DNA of 64,000 nucleotides, taken from positions 1-64,000 of the forward strand of contig SHVO01000001.1 in NCBI GenBank assembly GCA_009694245.1, read 5' to 3'. The notes below the pieces were generated by a model that was not told the DNA's origin, ran no database searches, and was given only the letters and a program-made list of their open reading frames with translations. The translations under genes were made by a program, and so were the position numbers. Below are positions 48,028 through 57,339 of the stretch, piece by piece (the stretch's first letter is position 1; each line of letters begins with the position of its first letter). The stretch comes from Rhodospirillaceae bacterium. Lineage in GTDB: Bacteria > Pseudomonadota > Alphaproteobacteria > Rhodospirillales > Rhodospirillaceae.

Positions 48028-49470
48028 ATGAAATTCATCCTCCGCTTCGCCGCCGCCACGGCGGTTGCCGTATGCGTCATGCCAGCTGCCGCGCGCAATG
48101 CGCCGGATAGCTTCGCCGACCTGGCCGCGCGACTGAGCCCGGCGGTTGTCAATATTTCCACTAGCCAGGCGGTCGAGCGCAAGAAGACCGGCGATGAGAT
48201 TCCCTGGGATGAATTCTTCCCGGATCAATTTCAGAACCGAAAAGGCGGTGAAGCGCCCGAAGGCAAAGCGCCGCCGCGCCGCCAAACCTCGCTTGGCTCG
48301 GGTTTCATCATCGACAAAGCCGGTTATATCGTCACCAACAACCACGTCGTCGAAGATGCCGAACAGATTTCGGTGATCTTAGAGGACGATACGGTTCTGG
48401 AAGCCAAGCTCGTCGGCCGCGACGCCAAGGTTGACGTCGCGCTGCTCAAGGTCGAAGCAAAGTCTGACTTACCGATCGTGCATTGGGGAAATTCCAACGG
48501 CGCCCGTGTCGGTGACTGGGTCCTTGCCATCGGTAATCCCTTCGGGCTTTCGGGCACCGTGACCACGGGCATCATCTCGGCGCGCTCGCGCGATATCAAG
48601 GCCGGGCAATACGACGATTTCATTCAGACCGATGCCTCGATCAATCGCGGCAACTCGGGTGGCCCGCTCTTCAACATGGATGGCCAGGTTATCGGCGTGA
48701 ACACGGCAATCTATTCGCCGTCGGGCGGAAGCGTCGGAATCGGATTTGCCGCTTCGGCTAATCTTGTGCGCCCGGTGCTAGACGACTTACGCAAATACGG
48801 CCGCACCCGCCGCGGCTGGATCGGTGTGCAGATTCAGAGTGTCACCGAGGAAATCGCGCAGAGTCTTGGCCTGGATAAGGCCCGCGGCGCCCTGGTGTCC
48901 AGGGTCACCGAAAATGGCCCGGCCGTGGCCTCCGGGATTGAGTCCAGCGACATCATTTTGAACTTCGACGGAAAACCAATTGATAAAATGTCCGAACTGC
49001 CGCGCGTTGTCGCGGAGTCCGGCATCGATAAGACCGTCAACATCATATTATGGCGCAAAGGCACGCAGAAAACCGTCAAGCTGAAGGTCGGCGAATTGCG
49101 CGACGAAAATGAAAAAGTCGTGGCGAGCTTGGGAGCCCCCGACACGACCAAGCAAGAGGTCAAGAAGACCGAGATCAAGGAACTCGGTGTAACTGTCGTC
49201 GAAATTAGCGACGGGACACGCGCGAAGTACACGATTCCGGCAAGTGTGCGCGGATTGGTAATTGTCGAAATCGACGAATCCAGCGATGCGGCACTCAAGG
49301 GTCTGCGCCCGGGCGACGTGATTGACGAGATCCAGCAAATCTATATCGCCAACACCGCAGATGCCGCCGGGGCGATTCGCCGCGCCAAGGAAGGCTCGCG
49401 CTCGGTGGTCCTGGTCCGGGTTATGAACGGCGGCGGCATACGCCTTGTTCCGATCAAGATGGCCGGCTGA
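48028..49470 (+). CDS. Periplasmic Deg/HtrA serine protease
   Basis: 480 residues: signal peptide (FILRFAAATAVAVCVMPAAA), a trypsin-like domain with catalytic His in IVTNNHVVEDA, Asp in KVDVALLKVEA and Ser in INRGNSGGPLF, and two PDZ domains (about 260-350 and 380-475). It degrades or holds misfolded envelope proteins. It follows hflC, as is usual in alphaproteobacteria. AAAGGAG precedes MKFILRF; an ATG seven codons earlier is less likely. DegP and DegQ cannot be told apart here. Confidence 0.95.
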   Translation: MKFILRFAAATAVAVCVMPAAARNAPDSFADLAARLSPAVVNISTSQAVERKKTGDEIPWDEFFPDQFQNRKGGEAPEGKAPPRRQTSLGSGFIIDKAGYIVTNNHVVEDAEQISVILEDDTVLEAKLVGRDAKVDVALLKVEAKSDLPIVHWGNSNGARVGDWVLAIGNPFGLSGTVTTGIISARSRDIKAGQYDDFIQTDASINRGNSGGPLFNMDGQVIGVNTAIYSPSGGSVGIGFAASANLVRPVLDDLRKYGRTRRGWIGVQIQSVTEEIAQSLGLDKARGALVSRVTENGPAVASGIESSDIILNFDGKPIDKMSELPRVVAESGIDKTVNIILWRKGTQKTVKLKVGELRDENEKVVASLGAPDTTKQEVKKTEIKELGVTVVEISDGTRAKYTIPASVRGLVIVEIDESSDAALKGLRPGDVIDEIQQIYIANTADAAGAIRRAKEGSRSVVLVRVMNGGGIRLVPIKMAG

Positions 49471-49512
49471 CCATGCCCGTCCGGGCCGTGTGACAACGGG
49501 CTTACGGCGTCA

Positions 49513-49965
49513 ATGCGTGTCGATTTCTACCATCTCCAAGCCTCGCCGGTTGAAATGGCGCTGCCGCAACTCTTGGCGCGCGTACTCCAAGCCGGACACC
49601 GCGCCGTGGTCATGGCGGGTTCGGAAGACCGGGTTGAAGCGCTCGCAAATCATCTGTGGACATATGATCCCGTCACCTGGCTTCCTCACGGTACGCTCAA
49701 GGATGGATTTGCCGAGGACCAGCCAATCTGGCTGACCGACCGGGACGAGAATCCCAATGCGGCGCGGATGCTCATTCTGACCGACGGCATGACTTCCAGT
49801 CGTCTCGCCGACTTTGATCGCTGCCTGGACGTGTTCGACGGCAATAGCCTCCACGCGACGGCGGCGGCGAGAGAACGCTGGTCCCTGGCTAAGGCGGCCG
49901 GCCACGAACTCCACTACTGGCAGCAGACCGATGCCGGTTGGAAAGAGCAGGGGGCTAGCGGCTAG
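49513..49965 (+). CDS. holC: DNA polymerase III subunit chi
   Basis: A 150-residue HolC-family protein that links the clamp-loader complex to single-strand-binding protein. The family pattern is visible in VDFYHLQASPVEMALPQLLARVLQAGHRAVV, LANHLWTYDPVTWLPHGT and RMLILTDG. It lies between the Deg protease and ndk, a frequent alphaproteobacterial position. Confidence 0.92.
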   Translation: MRVDFYHLQASPVEMALPQLLARVLQAGHRAVVMAGSEDRVEALANHLWTYDPVTWLPHGTLKDGFAEDQPIWLTDRDENPNAARMLILTDGMTSSRLADFDRCLDVFDGNSLHATAAARERWSLAKAAGHELHYWQQTDAGWKEQGASG

Positions 49966-50066
49966 AGACCGACTACCCCGGTTGCGCCGGCGGCGCGGCT
50001 TGTCTATAAACCCGCCACCCTTAACGGTATCAGCTGAACTCGGTTCCACACTGACTTAGGTTTCAA

Positions 50067-50489
50067 ATGGCCCTCGAACGGACATTCTCCATCATTAAGC
50101 CTGATGCCACCCGCCGTAACTTGACCGGCAAGGTCAACGCTTTGTTGGAAGCGGGCGGTTTGCGGATCGTCGCCCAGAGGCGCCTGCGTTTGAGCACGGC
50201 CCAGGCCGAGGCCTTTTACGGCGTCCACAAGGATCGTCCGTTTTTCCGAAGCCTGGTGGATTTCATGACCTCGGGTCCAATCGTCGCCCAGGTGCTCGAG
50301 GGCGAGAATGCCGTGGCGCGCAACCGCGAAATTATGGGTGCGACCAATCCCGCCAACGCCGCCGAAGGCACGATCCGTAAGACGTTCGCCGAGTCCATTG
50401 AAGCCAACTCCGCCCACGGTTCGGACTCGGCTGAAAACGCCGCCATTGAGATCGCGTTTTTCTTCTCGGGCATCGATATCGTCGGCTGA
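50067..50489 (+). CDS. ndk: Nucleoside diphosphate kinase
   Basis: 140 residues; transfers the gamma-phosphate among nucleoside triphosphates via a phosphohistidine. [19 protein letters not shown] opens the fold, and the active-site His lies in [53 protein letters not shown] is the nucleotide pocket. Confidence 0.98.
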   Translation: MALERTFSIIKPDATRRNLTGKVNALLEAGGLRIVAQRRLRLSTAQAEAFYGVHKDRPFFRSLVDFMTSGPIVAQVLEGENAVARNREIMGATNPANAAEGTIRKTFAESIEANSAHGSDSAENAAIEIAFFFSGIDIVG

Positions 50490-50534
50490 TCGTCGGCGAC
50501 GAGACGCACGCGTAAGACAACAGGAGGGACAGGT

Positions 50535-51155
50535 ATGGCGTCGCTGCCGGCTCGTCCCACCATTGCATTCCTCGCCTCCCACAATGGCACGAATATGCGT
50601 GCCATCGTTGCCGCCTGTCGCGACGGCCGCTTGCGCGCGACACCGGTGGTATTGATCAGCAACAACGGCGACAGCGCCGCCGTTGCCTGGGCGAAGCAGA
50701 ACCGGCTTCCGGCAACTCACATCAGCGCCAAGACCGCCGGCTCCGATGCCGCCGCCGATGCCGCCATCGCCGCCACGCTTGCGCAACACGGCGCCGATCT
50801 CGTCGTGCTGGCGGGCTATATGCGCAAGCTGGGCCCGGAGACACTAGGGGCGTTTGCCAAACGCATTCTCAATGTCCACCCGGCGCTTTTGCCCAAGTTC
50901 GGCGGGCAGGGAATGTATGGGCATCATGTGCACGACGCCGTCATCAAGGCTGGCGAGACTGAGTCCGGCGCCACCATCCACTTGGTCGATGACAAATACG
51001 ATCACGGGCCGGTTGTCGCCCAGGCGCGCGTCGTTGTCATGGCCGATGATACGCCGGAAGCTCTCGCCGCGCGTGTCCAGGCCAAGGAGCAGGAACTGTT
51101 TCCGGATACCTTAAAGCGGATCATTGCGCGCGAGATCGATCTCGATCGGCTGTGA
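50535..51155 (+). CDS. purN: Phosphoribosylglycinamide formyltransferase PurN
   Basis: 206 residues; formylates GAR using 10-formyltetrahydrofolate in purine synthesis. The catalytic Asn and His are in LNVHPALLPKFGGQGMYGHHVH, and the catalytic Asp in HLVDDKYDHGPVVAQ. AGGAGGGACAGGT precedes the ATG. Convergent with purM, 20 bases apart. Confidence 0.97.
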   Translation: MASLPARPTIAFLASHNGTNMRAIVAACRDGRLRATPVVLISNNGDSAAVAWAKQNRLPATHISAKTAGSDAAADAAIAATLAQHGADLVVLAGYMRKLGPETLGAFAKRILNVHPALLPKFGGQGMYGHHVHDAVIKAGETESGATIHLVDDKYDHGPVVAQARVVVMADDTPEALAARVQAKEQELFPDTLKRIIAREIDLDRL

Positions 51156-51175
51156 TCGGCCAAAAACTTCGGTGG

Positions 51176-52300
51176 CTATGCCCTCACATGCATGTCGGCC
51201 TCGGTGAATTCAATGCCCAGGGGCTCGATCACGACGCGTTTGGCCCCGGCTTCGACGACTCCGGCGGACCAAGCGGCAATGCCCAAGGCCTTGGCGGCGG
51301 CAACGGTCTTTTCAGCATCTTCGGCCGCGACGAACAGAGCCAGGCCCGCTCCCATGTTGAAGGTGCCGTATGCGTCGGCGTCACTCAGTCCTGCCGCCTC
51401 CCGAATAAACGCGAGCACGGGCGGTACTGGCGGCACCATGTGGAATCGATAAGTGAGCGGTGAGTCGTAGCGCATGATCTTGCGCCAGCCGTGGCCGGTG
51501 ATGTTGGCGATGTAATGCGGGATTACGCCCAACGCGAACACTGCCTCGGTCACGGGCGAGTATAGAACGGTGGGATCGAGCAAGGCATCGCCGTAGAGGC
51601 GGCCGTCGCCCAGCGTCGTTCGGTATCCTGCGGGAAGGGTGCTCGCAAGCTTGCGCGCGAGCGAAACGCCGTTGGCGTGGATGCCGCTGGAGGCCAAGAG
51701 GACAATGACATCACCCGGCCTCATCTTGTTGAGGAGCGTCAAGCGCTCGCGGGGCTTGACGATACCGATGCACGACGCCGCGAGATCGATGGTACCGGCT
51801 TCGACGACGCCGGCGAGGCAGGGTGTTTCGCCGCCCCCCCAAGAAACGCCGCAGTGGTCGCAAGCCGCCTTCCATCCGCGCACCAGATCCCTGGCGCGTT
51901 CCTTATCGTCAAACCATGCGCTGCTGCCGGCCGCCCAATAGGCCTGAACCGAAATCGGAGTCGCGCCCACGGTAATGATGTCGTTGATCGCCATGGCCAG
52001 GGTGTCTTGGGCGAGGGCGTCGAAATAGGTCCTGCCGGTGATTCCACGCATGGCGTCGGCGATCAATACCTTGGTGCCCAGGCATTCGGTGATTGACGCC
52101 AAAAGAAATTCGCCGGCGTCCACGACGTAAGCGGATTCGCCCCGCGAAGCTGCTATCTCGCGAAAACCGGAATGCGCCAAATTGGCCGCGGTCTCGCGAG
52201 CGGCGCGCTGGGCGTCAATTTTGAGCGGGTCAATCTTGGAATAGTCGACCCCGGCGTCTTTGTAGGCTAAACCGATTGGCCGCGTGGGTTGTTGAGCCAT
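51176..52300 (-). CDS. purM: Phosphoribosylformylglycinamidine cyclo-ligase (AIR synthetase), divergent
   Basis: 374 residues of the PurM/AIRS ATPase fold, expected to close the imidazole ring of AIR. LAYKDAGVDYSKID, VGATPISVQAYWAAGS, SWGGGETPCLAGVVEAGTIDLAASCIG and the C-terminal YGTFNMGAGLALFVA are recognisable. However, the usual AHITGGGLTENIPR block reads ANITGHGWRKIMR, and the protein is longer than the common form of about 345. In most alphaproteobacteria purM and purN are co-directional; here they converge. A horizontally acquired replacement is possible. Confidence 0.88.
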   Translation of the reverse strand: MAQQPTRPIGLAYKDAGVDYSKIDPLKIDAQRAARETAANLAHSGFREIAASRGESAYVVDAGEFLLASITECLGTKVLIADAMRGITGRTYFDALAQDTLAMAINDIITVGATPISVQAYWAAGSSAWFDDKERARDLVRGWKAACDHCGVSWGGGETPCLAGVVEAGTIDLAASCIGIVKPRERLTLLNKMRPGDVIVLLASSGIHANGVSLARKLASTLPAGYRTTLGDGRLYGDALLDPTVLYSPVTEAVFALGVIPHYIANITGHGWRKIMRYDSPLTYRFHMVPPVPPVLAFIREAAGLSDADAYGTFNMGAGLALFVAAEDAEKTVAAAKALGIAAWSAGVVEAGAKRVVIEPLGIEFTEADMHVRA

Positions 52301-52357
52301 GTGGGTGGATCAGGAGTCTGCCGGCTATGGTAAAATGCCGCTGGATTTGAGGCGAAT

Positions 52358-53677
52358 ATGAAGGCGAACATACTGGATCGACGGCGCTTTGCAATGGGCC
52401 TGGCCGGGATTGTCCTGTGGTCAGTCGGTGCGGCTTCCGGCCCTGCCGCGTGGACGTTTTTCAACCCGGCGGCGGCGCAATCGGTAACGGTAACCATGGG
52501 CCCCGGCCCGGTTACCCGCCCCGACCTATTTGTCGCCAATGCCGTTCCCGTCGATGTTACAGCCGCCAGCGTCACTGAAGCGCGCGAACGCGGATTGACC
52601 CAGGGTCGGGTCGTAGGATTCCGAAAGGTGCTAAGTCGGCTTGTGGCCCGCGATGATCTCAATAATGTGCCGGAGCTCACGGCTGTCCAAATCATCGACA
52701 TGGTGCGCGACTTCTCTATCGCCAATGAACGCAGTTCGGCGGTGCGCTATTTGGCCGATCTGACCGTGCGCTTCGATCCCGTCACCATTAGGCGCCTCCT
52801 GCGTAACGCCAACATTCCCTTCACCGAAACACTGAGCAAGCCGTTGGTCGTGGTTCCCTTGATGCGCGAGGACGCGAATGCAAACTGGAAATTATGGGAA
52901 GAGGCCAATGCCTGGCGCGGCGCGTGGTCGCTGGTGCCTCCCGATCTTGGACTGGTTTCTCTAATCGTACCTGCCGGCAGCGGCGAGGATGCAGCACTTC
53001 TCAACGCCGACCAGGCGGCAGCCAAGGACCTGACGGCGCTCAATCAGCTTGCCGACCGCTACGGCGCCGGCGGGACCGTGCTCGCCATGGCAACCGGCGC
53101 GCCTGAAGGCATGCAGATGACTTTGGTCGAACTGCGGAACGACCTGCCATCGGCGGAGCTGAGCCTGATTCAATCCGCCGAGCCCGGCCAGGCGCGCGAT
53201 CAGCTGTTCGCGGCCGCGACGACCGCCGCGGCCGAAGCCGTCCAGGAAAATTGGAAACAACGCAACCGCGTCGCCTTCGGCGGCACGACACAGATAACCG
53301 CCCTCGTGCCGGTTAGCGATCTCAGGGAGTGGCTGACGGTCAAAAACCGGCTCAATGAGGTTCCCCTGATCGATCGTCTTGAGCTGCAGGCGATTACGCG
53401 CGATCGTGCTCAAATCTCGCTGTATTACGCGGGCGCGCAACGCCAGTTGGAACTGGCGATGTCGCAGCACGATCTCGCTCTGACGCAGCAGGATGATGTT
53501 TGGATCATTCAGGTGCGGGGCGGCGTTTCGGCAACTCGCGTCCTCGGCGAACCCGGGGTCGAAACACGCTCTCTTGCCGAACCCACGCTTCCGGAGGTGG
53601 ATTCGTCGCCGCCAGGGGCGGGACCGTCGGCGCCATCTGCGGAGGCGCCGCCGCCGGGAGCGGCGCCACCTCAGTGA
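52358..53677 (+). CDS. DUF2066 domain protein
   Basis: A 439-residue protein with an N-terminal hydrophobic stretch (AMGLAGIVLWSVGAASGPAAWTFF) that suggests export. The DUF2066 core is VTAASVTEARERGLTQGRVVGFRKVLSRLVARDDLNNVPELTAVQIIDMVRDFSI. A Pro/Ala-rich tail follows. Function unknown, but its place just upstream of hdaA is conserved in alphaproteobacteria. Divergent from purM across 57 bases; hdaA starts two bases after its stop. Confidence 0.88.
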   Translation: MKANILDRRRFAMGLAGIVLWSVGAASGPAAWTFFNPAAAQSVTVTMGPGPVTRPDLFVANAVPVDVTAASVTEARERGLTQGRVVGFRKVLSRLVARDDLNNVPELTAVQIIDMVRDFSIANERSSAVRYLADLTVRFDPVTIRRLLRNANIPFTETLSKPLVVVPLMREDANANWKLWEEANAWRGAWSLVPPDLGLVSLIVPAGSGEDAALLNADQAAAKDLTALNQLADRYGAGGTVLAMATGAPEGMQMTLVELRNDLPSAELSLIQSAEPGQARDQLFAAATTAAAEAVQENWKQRNRVAFGGTTQITALVPVSDLREWLTVKNRLNEVPLIDRLELQAITRDRAQISLYYAGAQRQLELAMSQHDLALTQQDDVWIIQVRGGVSATRVLGEPGVETRSLAEPTLPEVDSSPPGAGPSAPSAEAPPPGAAPPQ

Positions 53678-53679
53678 TC

Positions 53680-54354
53680 ATGTCGGACGACCGCCAGCTC
53701 CTACTCGACCTGGGGCATCGCCCAGCCTTCGGCCGCGATGACTTTCTGGTGGCGCCGGGCAACCGTGAGGCGGTTGATTGGATTGACCGCTGGCCAGCTT
53801 GGCCAGGCCATGCACTGGCGATTTTTGGACCCGCCGGTTGCGGCAAGTCGCATTTGTCCCAGGTCTTTGCCTTACGGGCGCAGGCCCCGGTGTTGGCGGC
53901 GGCGGACGTGCGCGTCGAGACGGTTCCTCATTTGATTGAGGGCCGCGGCGCCCTGGCGTTGGAAATTGGCGAGGCAGCAATCGATCCGCGCGGACTATTG
54001 CATCTCTTCAATGCGCTGAAGGAGCAGGGCGGCTATCTCCTTCTGACATCGCGTGATCCGCCCGCCCGCTGGCCTATCGTGCTTTTGGATTTAAAGTCGC
54101 GATTGGCGGCAATTCAGGCGGTGCGAATTTCCGCCCCCGACGACGCCATGATGGAGGCCGTGCTGGTAAAATTGTTTGCTGATCGCCAGATTGCCGTTGG
54201 CCCGGGCGCGATTGCCTATTTGCTCCGCCGCATTGATCGCAGTTTCGCCGCCGCCAGGGCGATTGTCGCCCAGGCCGACAGCGCCGCGCTGACGGATAAG
54301 CGTGCGGTTACGATTCCGCTGTTGAAGCAGGTTCTCGGCGAGGCCACGGAATAG
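53680..54354 (+). CDS. hdaA: DnaA-homologous regulator HdaA
   Basis: 224 residues comprising only an AAA+ domain related to DnaA, no DNA-binding domain. The N-terminal QLLLDLGHRP is the sliding-clamp-binding motif, and the Walker A is FGPAGCGKSHLSQVFA. In Caulobacter HdaA with the clamp turns DnaA to its ADP form, preventing re-initiation. ATG at 53680 is the start that keeps the clamp motif near the N-terminus; longer in-frame starts overlap the DUF2066 gene. Confidence 0.93.
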   Translation: MSDDRQLLLDLGHRPAFGRDDFLVAPGNREAVDWIDRWPAWPGHALAIFGPAGCGKSHLSQVFALRAQAPVLAAADVRVETVPHLIEGRGALALEIGEAAIDPRGLLHLFNALKEQGGYLLLTSRDPPARWPIVLLDLKSRLAAIQAVRISAPDDAMMEAVLVKLFADRQIAVGPGAIAYLLRRIDRSFAAARAIVAQADSAALTDKRAVTIPLLKQVLGEATE

Positions 54355-54373
54355 TCAGGCCGAAGTCATTGAC

Positions 54374-54901
54374 CTAGTCGTCGGCAAGATCGCTAGGTCG
54401 CACGAAGCCGGACAAGATGCCGCCACCGGTCTTTACCTCGCGCCAGTGAGCGACGTTGAACTGCAGGCTGCACAACGCGCCGGTCGGAAACTTTACCTTG
54501 AGGGCCGCAAGTTCCTCGGCGTGGCCCGACTTAGCGTCCCGCGCCAGCCCCCGTGCCGTCTCGTGGAACGCGGGATTGTGCCCGATGATCATGACGTCAC
54601 CGGCGGCGTCCGGCAGGTTCCTGATGAATTCCATGAGTTTGCCCGAGGCCTCCAGGTATAGCTGATCGCTAAAGGCGATCGACACGCCCGGCAAGGCCGG
54701 GGCAATAAATTGCCAGGTCTCGCGTGTCCTCTGGGAGGTCGAGCAAAAGACCTCCGTCAGATGAAAATTGCCCTTGGCCAAGTGGGCGGCAAGGGCCTTC
54801 ACGACCCGTATGCCGCGCGCGGCGAGGGGTCTGGCGTGGTCGGTACCGTCGGCGGCTGTGCCTACTGCTTTGGCGTGGCGGAGGAGGTGAAGAGTTCTCA
54901 A
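54374..54901 (-). CDS. SixA-type histidine phosphatase
   Basis: 175 residues of the phosphoglycerate-mutase-like superfamily. The catalytic LLRHAKAVG (RHG-type motif, with phospho-accepting His), Arg in STSQRTRETWQFI and the second His in IIGHNPAFHETARGLA fit SixA/phosphohistidine phosphatases. The substrate could be a phosphorelay His domain or NPr-type protein. Convergent with hdaA. Confidence 0.88.
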   Translation of the reverse strand: MRTLHLLRHAKAVGTAADGTDHARPLAARGIRVVKALAAHLAKGNFHLTEVFCSTSQRTRETWQFIAPALPGVSIAFSDQLYLEASGKLMEFIRNLPDAAGDVMIIGHNPAFHETARGLARDAKSGHAEELAALKVKFPTGALCSLQFNVAHWREVKTGGGILSGFVRPSDLADD

Positions 54902-55066
54902 TGCCTGGATCCGCGGTTACGCCAGAAACATTCCGTAAGGGGCGGTCGGTATGATACTCTGTAAGGCGTGTAAATCATTGCAATTTGGTGATCTTTCCGT
55001 GGCGGGTATTGCTTCCGGCGCCGTGCCGGGGTGGAATCACGTCACGAGGTCCAGGGAGATACGCCA

Positions 55067-57337
55067 ATGGCGCCGTCCAAGCCACTGCCGAAAGGTGCTC
55101 CCAAGGAGCCTGGCCGAGCCATGCGCCAATCCCAGGCCATGCAACCGTTCGACGTCGCGTCATTCCCGCCGCGGGAACGCTTTATCAACCGCGAACTCAG
55201 TTGGCTGGCGTTCAACAGCCGCGTCCTTGAGGAGGCGCGCAACCCCCGCCATCCGGTGCTGGAACGCGTACGCTTCCTCTCGATCTCGGCGTCGAACCTG
55301 GACGAGTTTTACATGGTGCGAGTCGCCGGCCTCAAGGGTCAGGTGAACGCGGGCGTGACGCTGCCCTCGGCTGACGGGCTGACGCCGCAGGAGCAGCTTG
55401 ATGTCATCAACGAGGCCGTTCGCAGCCTGTTCAAGGAACAGGACGAGACTTGGATCGCATTGAAGGCGATTTTGACCAAGGAAGGCATCCATGTCGTCGG
55501 CCCCCAAGACCTCGCCGGCGATGATCGCCAGGCGCTCGAAAAACGCTTCATGGACCACATGTTCCCAATATTCACGCCGCTGGCCGTCGATCCCGCCCAC
55601 CCGTTCCCTTTCATCCCCAACCTGGGCCACGCGCTGGTCTTGCAGCTTGTGCGCATCGCCGACGGCGAATTGATGCGTGCGCTGGTGCCGATTCCACAGC
55701 AAGTGCAGCGCTTCGTCAGGCTCAAGGGGCCGGTCATCCGCTTCATTCTGGTCGAAGACCTGGTGCTGATGTTCTCGGGAGCCCTGTTCCCAGGTTTCAA
55801 AGTTCTGCAAGCCGGCCACTTCCGCGTCATCCGCGACACCGAAATGGAAATCGACGAGGAAGCCGAGGATTTGGTCGGAAGCTTCGAAAGCGCCTTGAAA
55901 CGCCGCCGCCGCGGCAATTGCATCCGGCTCGCCCTGGCGGGGGACATGCCGCCCGACCAGGTCAAGGTGATCTGCGACGAATTGGAGGTGTCGCTTCACG
56001 ACTCTTTCAAGATCGACGGCATGATCGGCCAGACCGATCTGAAACAGCTAATCACGGACGACCGGCCCGACTTGCTTTTCCCGCCCTATAATGCCCGGTT
56101 CCCTGAACGCATCCGCGATTTCGGCGGCGACTGCTTCGCCGCCATCCGCCAAAAGGACATCGTCGTTCACCACCCCTATGAGTCATTTGATGTGGTGGTG
56201 CAGTTTCTGCGGCAGGCAGCGCGTGATCCCAACGTGCTCTCGATCAAACAGACACTCTACCGCACCAGCAAAGACAGCCCGATCGTTAAAGCCCTGGTCG
56301 AGGCCGCCGAAGCCGGCAAGTCGGTCACGGCCATGGTCGAGTTGAAAGCCCGCTTTGACGAGGAGGCCAATATCCGCTGGGCCCGCGACCTCGAGCGGGC
56401 CGGCGCCAGTGTTGTGTTCGGGTTCGTCAATCTCAAGACCCACGCCAAGATTTCACTGGTCGTGCGCCGCGAAGGATCGGAGACCCGCTCCTATGTCCAC
56501 TTCGGTACCGGAAATTACCATTCGGTCACTGCCAAGATCTATACCGACTTGTCGTTCTTCACCTGCGACCCGATCTTGTGCCGCGATGCCACGCGCGTAT
56601 TCAATTACATGACCGGCTATGCCCAGCCGGATTCTCTAGAAAAACTGGCGATTGCGCCCATCGGTTTGCGCAAGAAGTTGATGGCGCTGATCGACGATGA
56701 AATCGCTTTTGTGGCGGTCGGGAGGCCTGGTGCGATTTGGGCGAAAATGAATTCCATCGTCGATCCGGGAATCATCGACGCGCTCTACCGCGCTTCCCAG
56801 GCCGGCGTGAAGATCGACCTGGTGATCCGCGGGATTTGCGGCCTCAGGCCGGGCGTGCCGGGCCTGTCGGAGAATATTCGCGTGAAGAGCATCGTCGGGC
56901 GATTTCTTGAACATTCGCGCATCGTCTGCTTTGGAAACGGTCATGAGATGCCCTCACGCAAAGCTAAGATTTTCATTTCGTCGGCCGACTGGATGCCGCG
57001 CAACTTGGATGCGCGGGTCGAAACGTCTGTGCCGGTCGAGAATGCGACCGTTCACCAGCAGATCCTTGACCAGATCATGGTCGTCAGTTTCAACGACAAC
57101 CTGCAAAGTTGGGATCTTGAGGCCGATGGCTCCTACGTCCGCGAATCCGTCGGCGGGCAGCCGTTCTCGGCCCACGAATACTTCATGACTAATCCCAGCC
57201 TTTCAGGCCAAGGCAGCGCCGTGGAAAGAGCAAAAAAAACGGGCGCCCAAGCTGGTTCCCAGCCGCCGCTAAAGCTGTTATCAAGCGCCACGGATTCAAT
57301 GCCAGGCTCAGCGAGCGAACGCCCAGGACATGGGTAA
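55067..57337 (+). CDS. ppk: Polyphosphate kinase 1
   Basis: 756 residues; makes polyphosphate from ATP reversibly. The N-domain opens [20 protein letters not shown], the autophosphorylated His lies in [15 protein letters not shown], and [24 protein letters not shown] and [14 protein letters not shown] complete the C-domains. The start MAPSKPLPK has AGGGAG eight bases upstream. The stop is two bases before the ppx start, within a 10-bp tandem duplication. Confidence 0.97.
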   Translation: MAPSKPLPKGAPKEPGRAMRQSQAMQPFDVASFPPRERFINRELSWLAFNSRVLEEARNPRHPVLERVRFLSISASNLDEFYMVRVAGLKGQVNAGVTLPSADGLTPQEQLDVINEAVRSLFKEQDETWIALKAILTKEGIHVVGPQDLAGDDRQALEKRFMDHMFPIFTPLAVDPAHPFPFIPNLGHALVLQLVRIADGELMRALVPIPQQVQRFVRLKGPVIRFILVEDLVLMFSGALFPGFKVLQAGHFRVIRDTEMEIDEEAEDLVGSFESALKRRRRGNCIRLALAGDMPPDQVKVICDELEVSLHDSFKIDGMIGQTDLKQLITDDRPDLLFPPYNARFPERIRDFGGDCFAAIRQKDIVVHHPYESFDVVVQFLRQAARDPNVLSIKQTLYRTSKDSPIVKALVEAAEAGKSVTAMVELKARFDEEANIRWARDLERAGASVVFGFVNLKTHAKISLVVRREGSETRSYVHFGTGNYHSVTAKIYTDLSFFTCDPILCRDATRVFNYMTGYAQPDSLEKLAIAPIGLRKKLMALIDDEIAFVAVGRPGAIWAKMNSIVDPGIIDALYRASQAGVKIDLVIRGICGLRPGVPGLSENIRVKSIVGRFLEHSRIVCFGNGHEMPSRKAKIFISSADWMPRNLDARVETSVPVENATVHQQILDQIMVVSFNDNLQSWDLEADGSYVRESVGGQPFSAHEYFMTNPSLSGQGSAVERAKKTGAQAGSQPPLKLLSSATDSMPGSASERPGHG

Positions 57338-57339
57338 TA

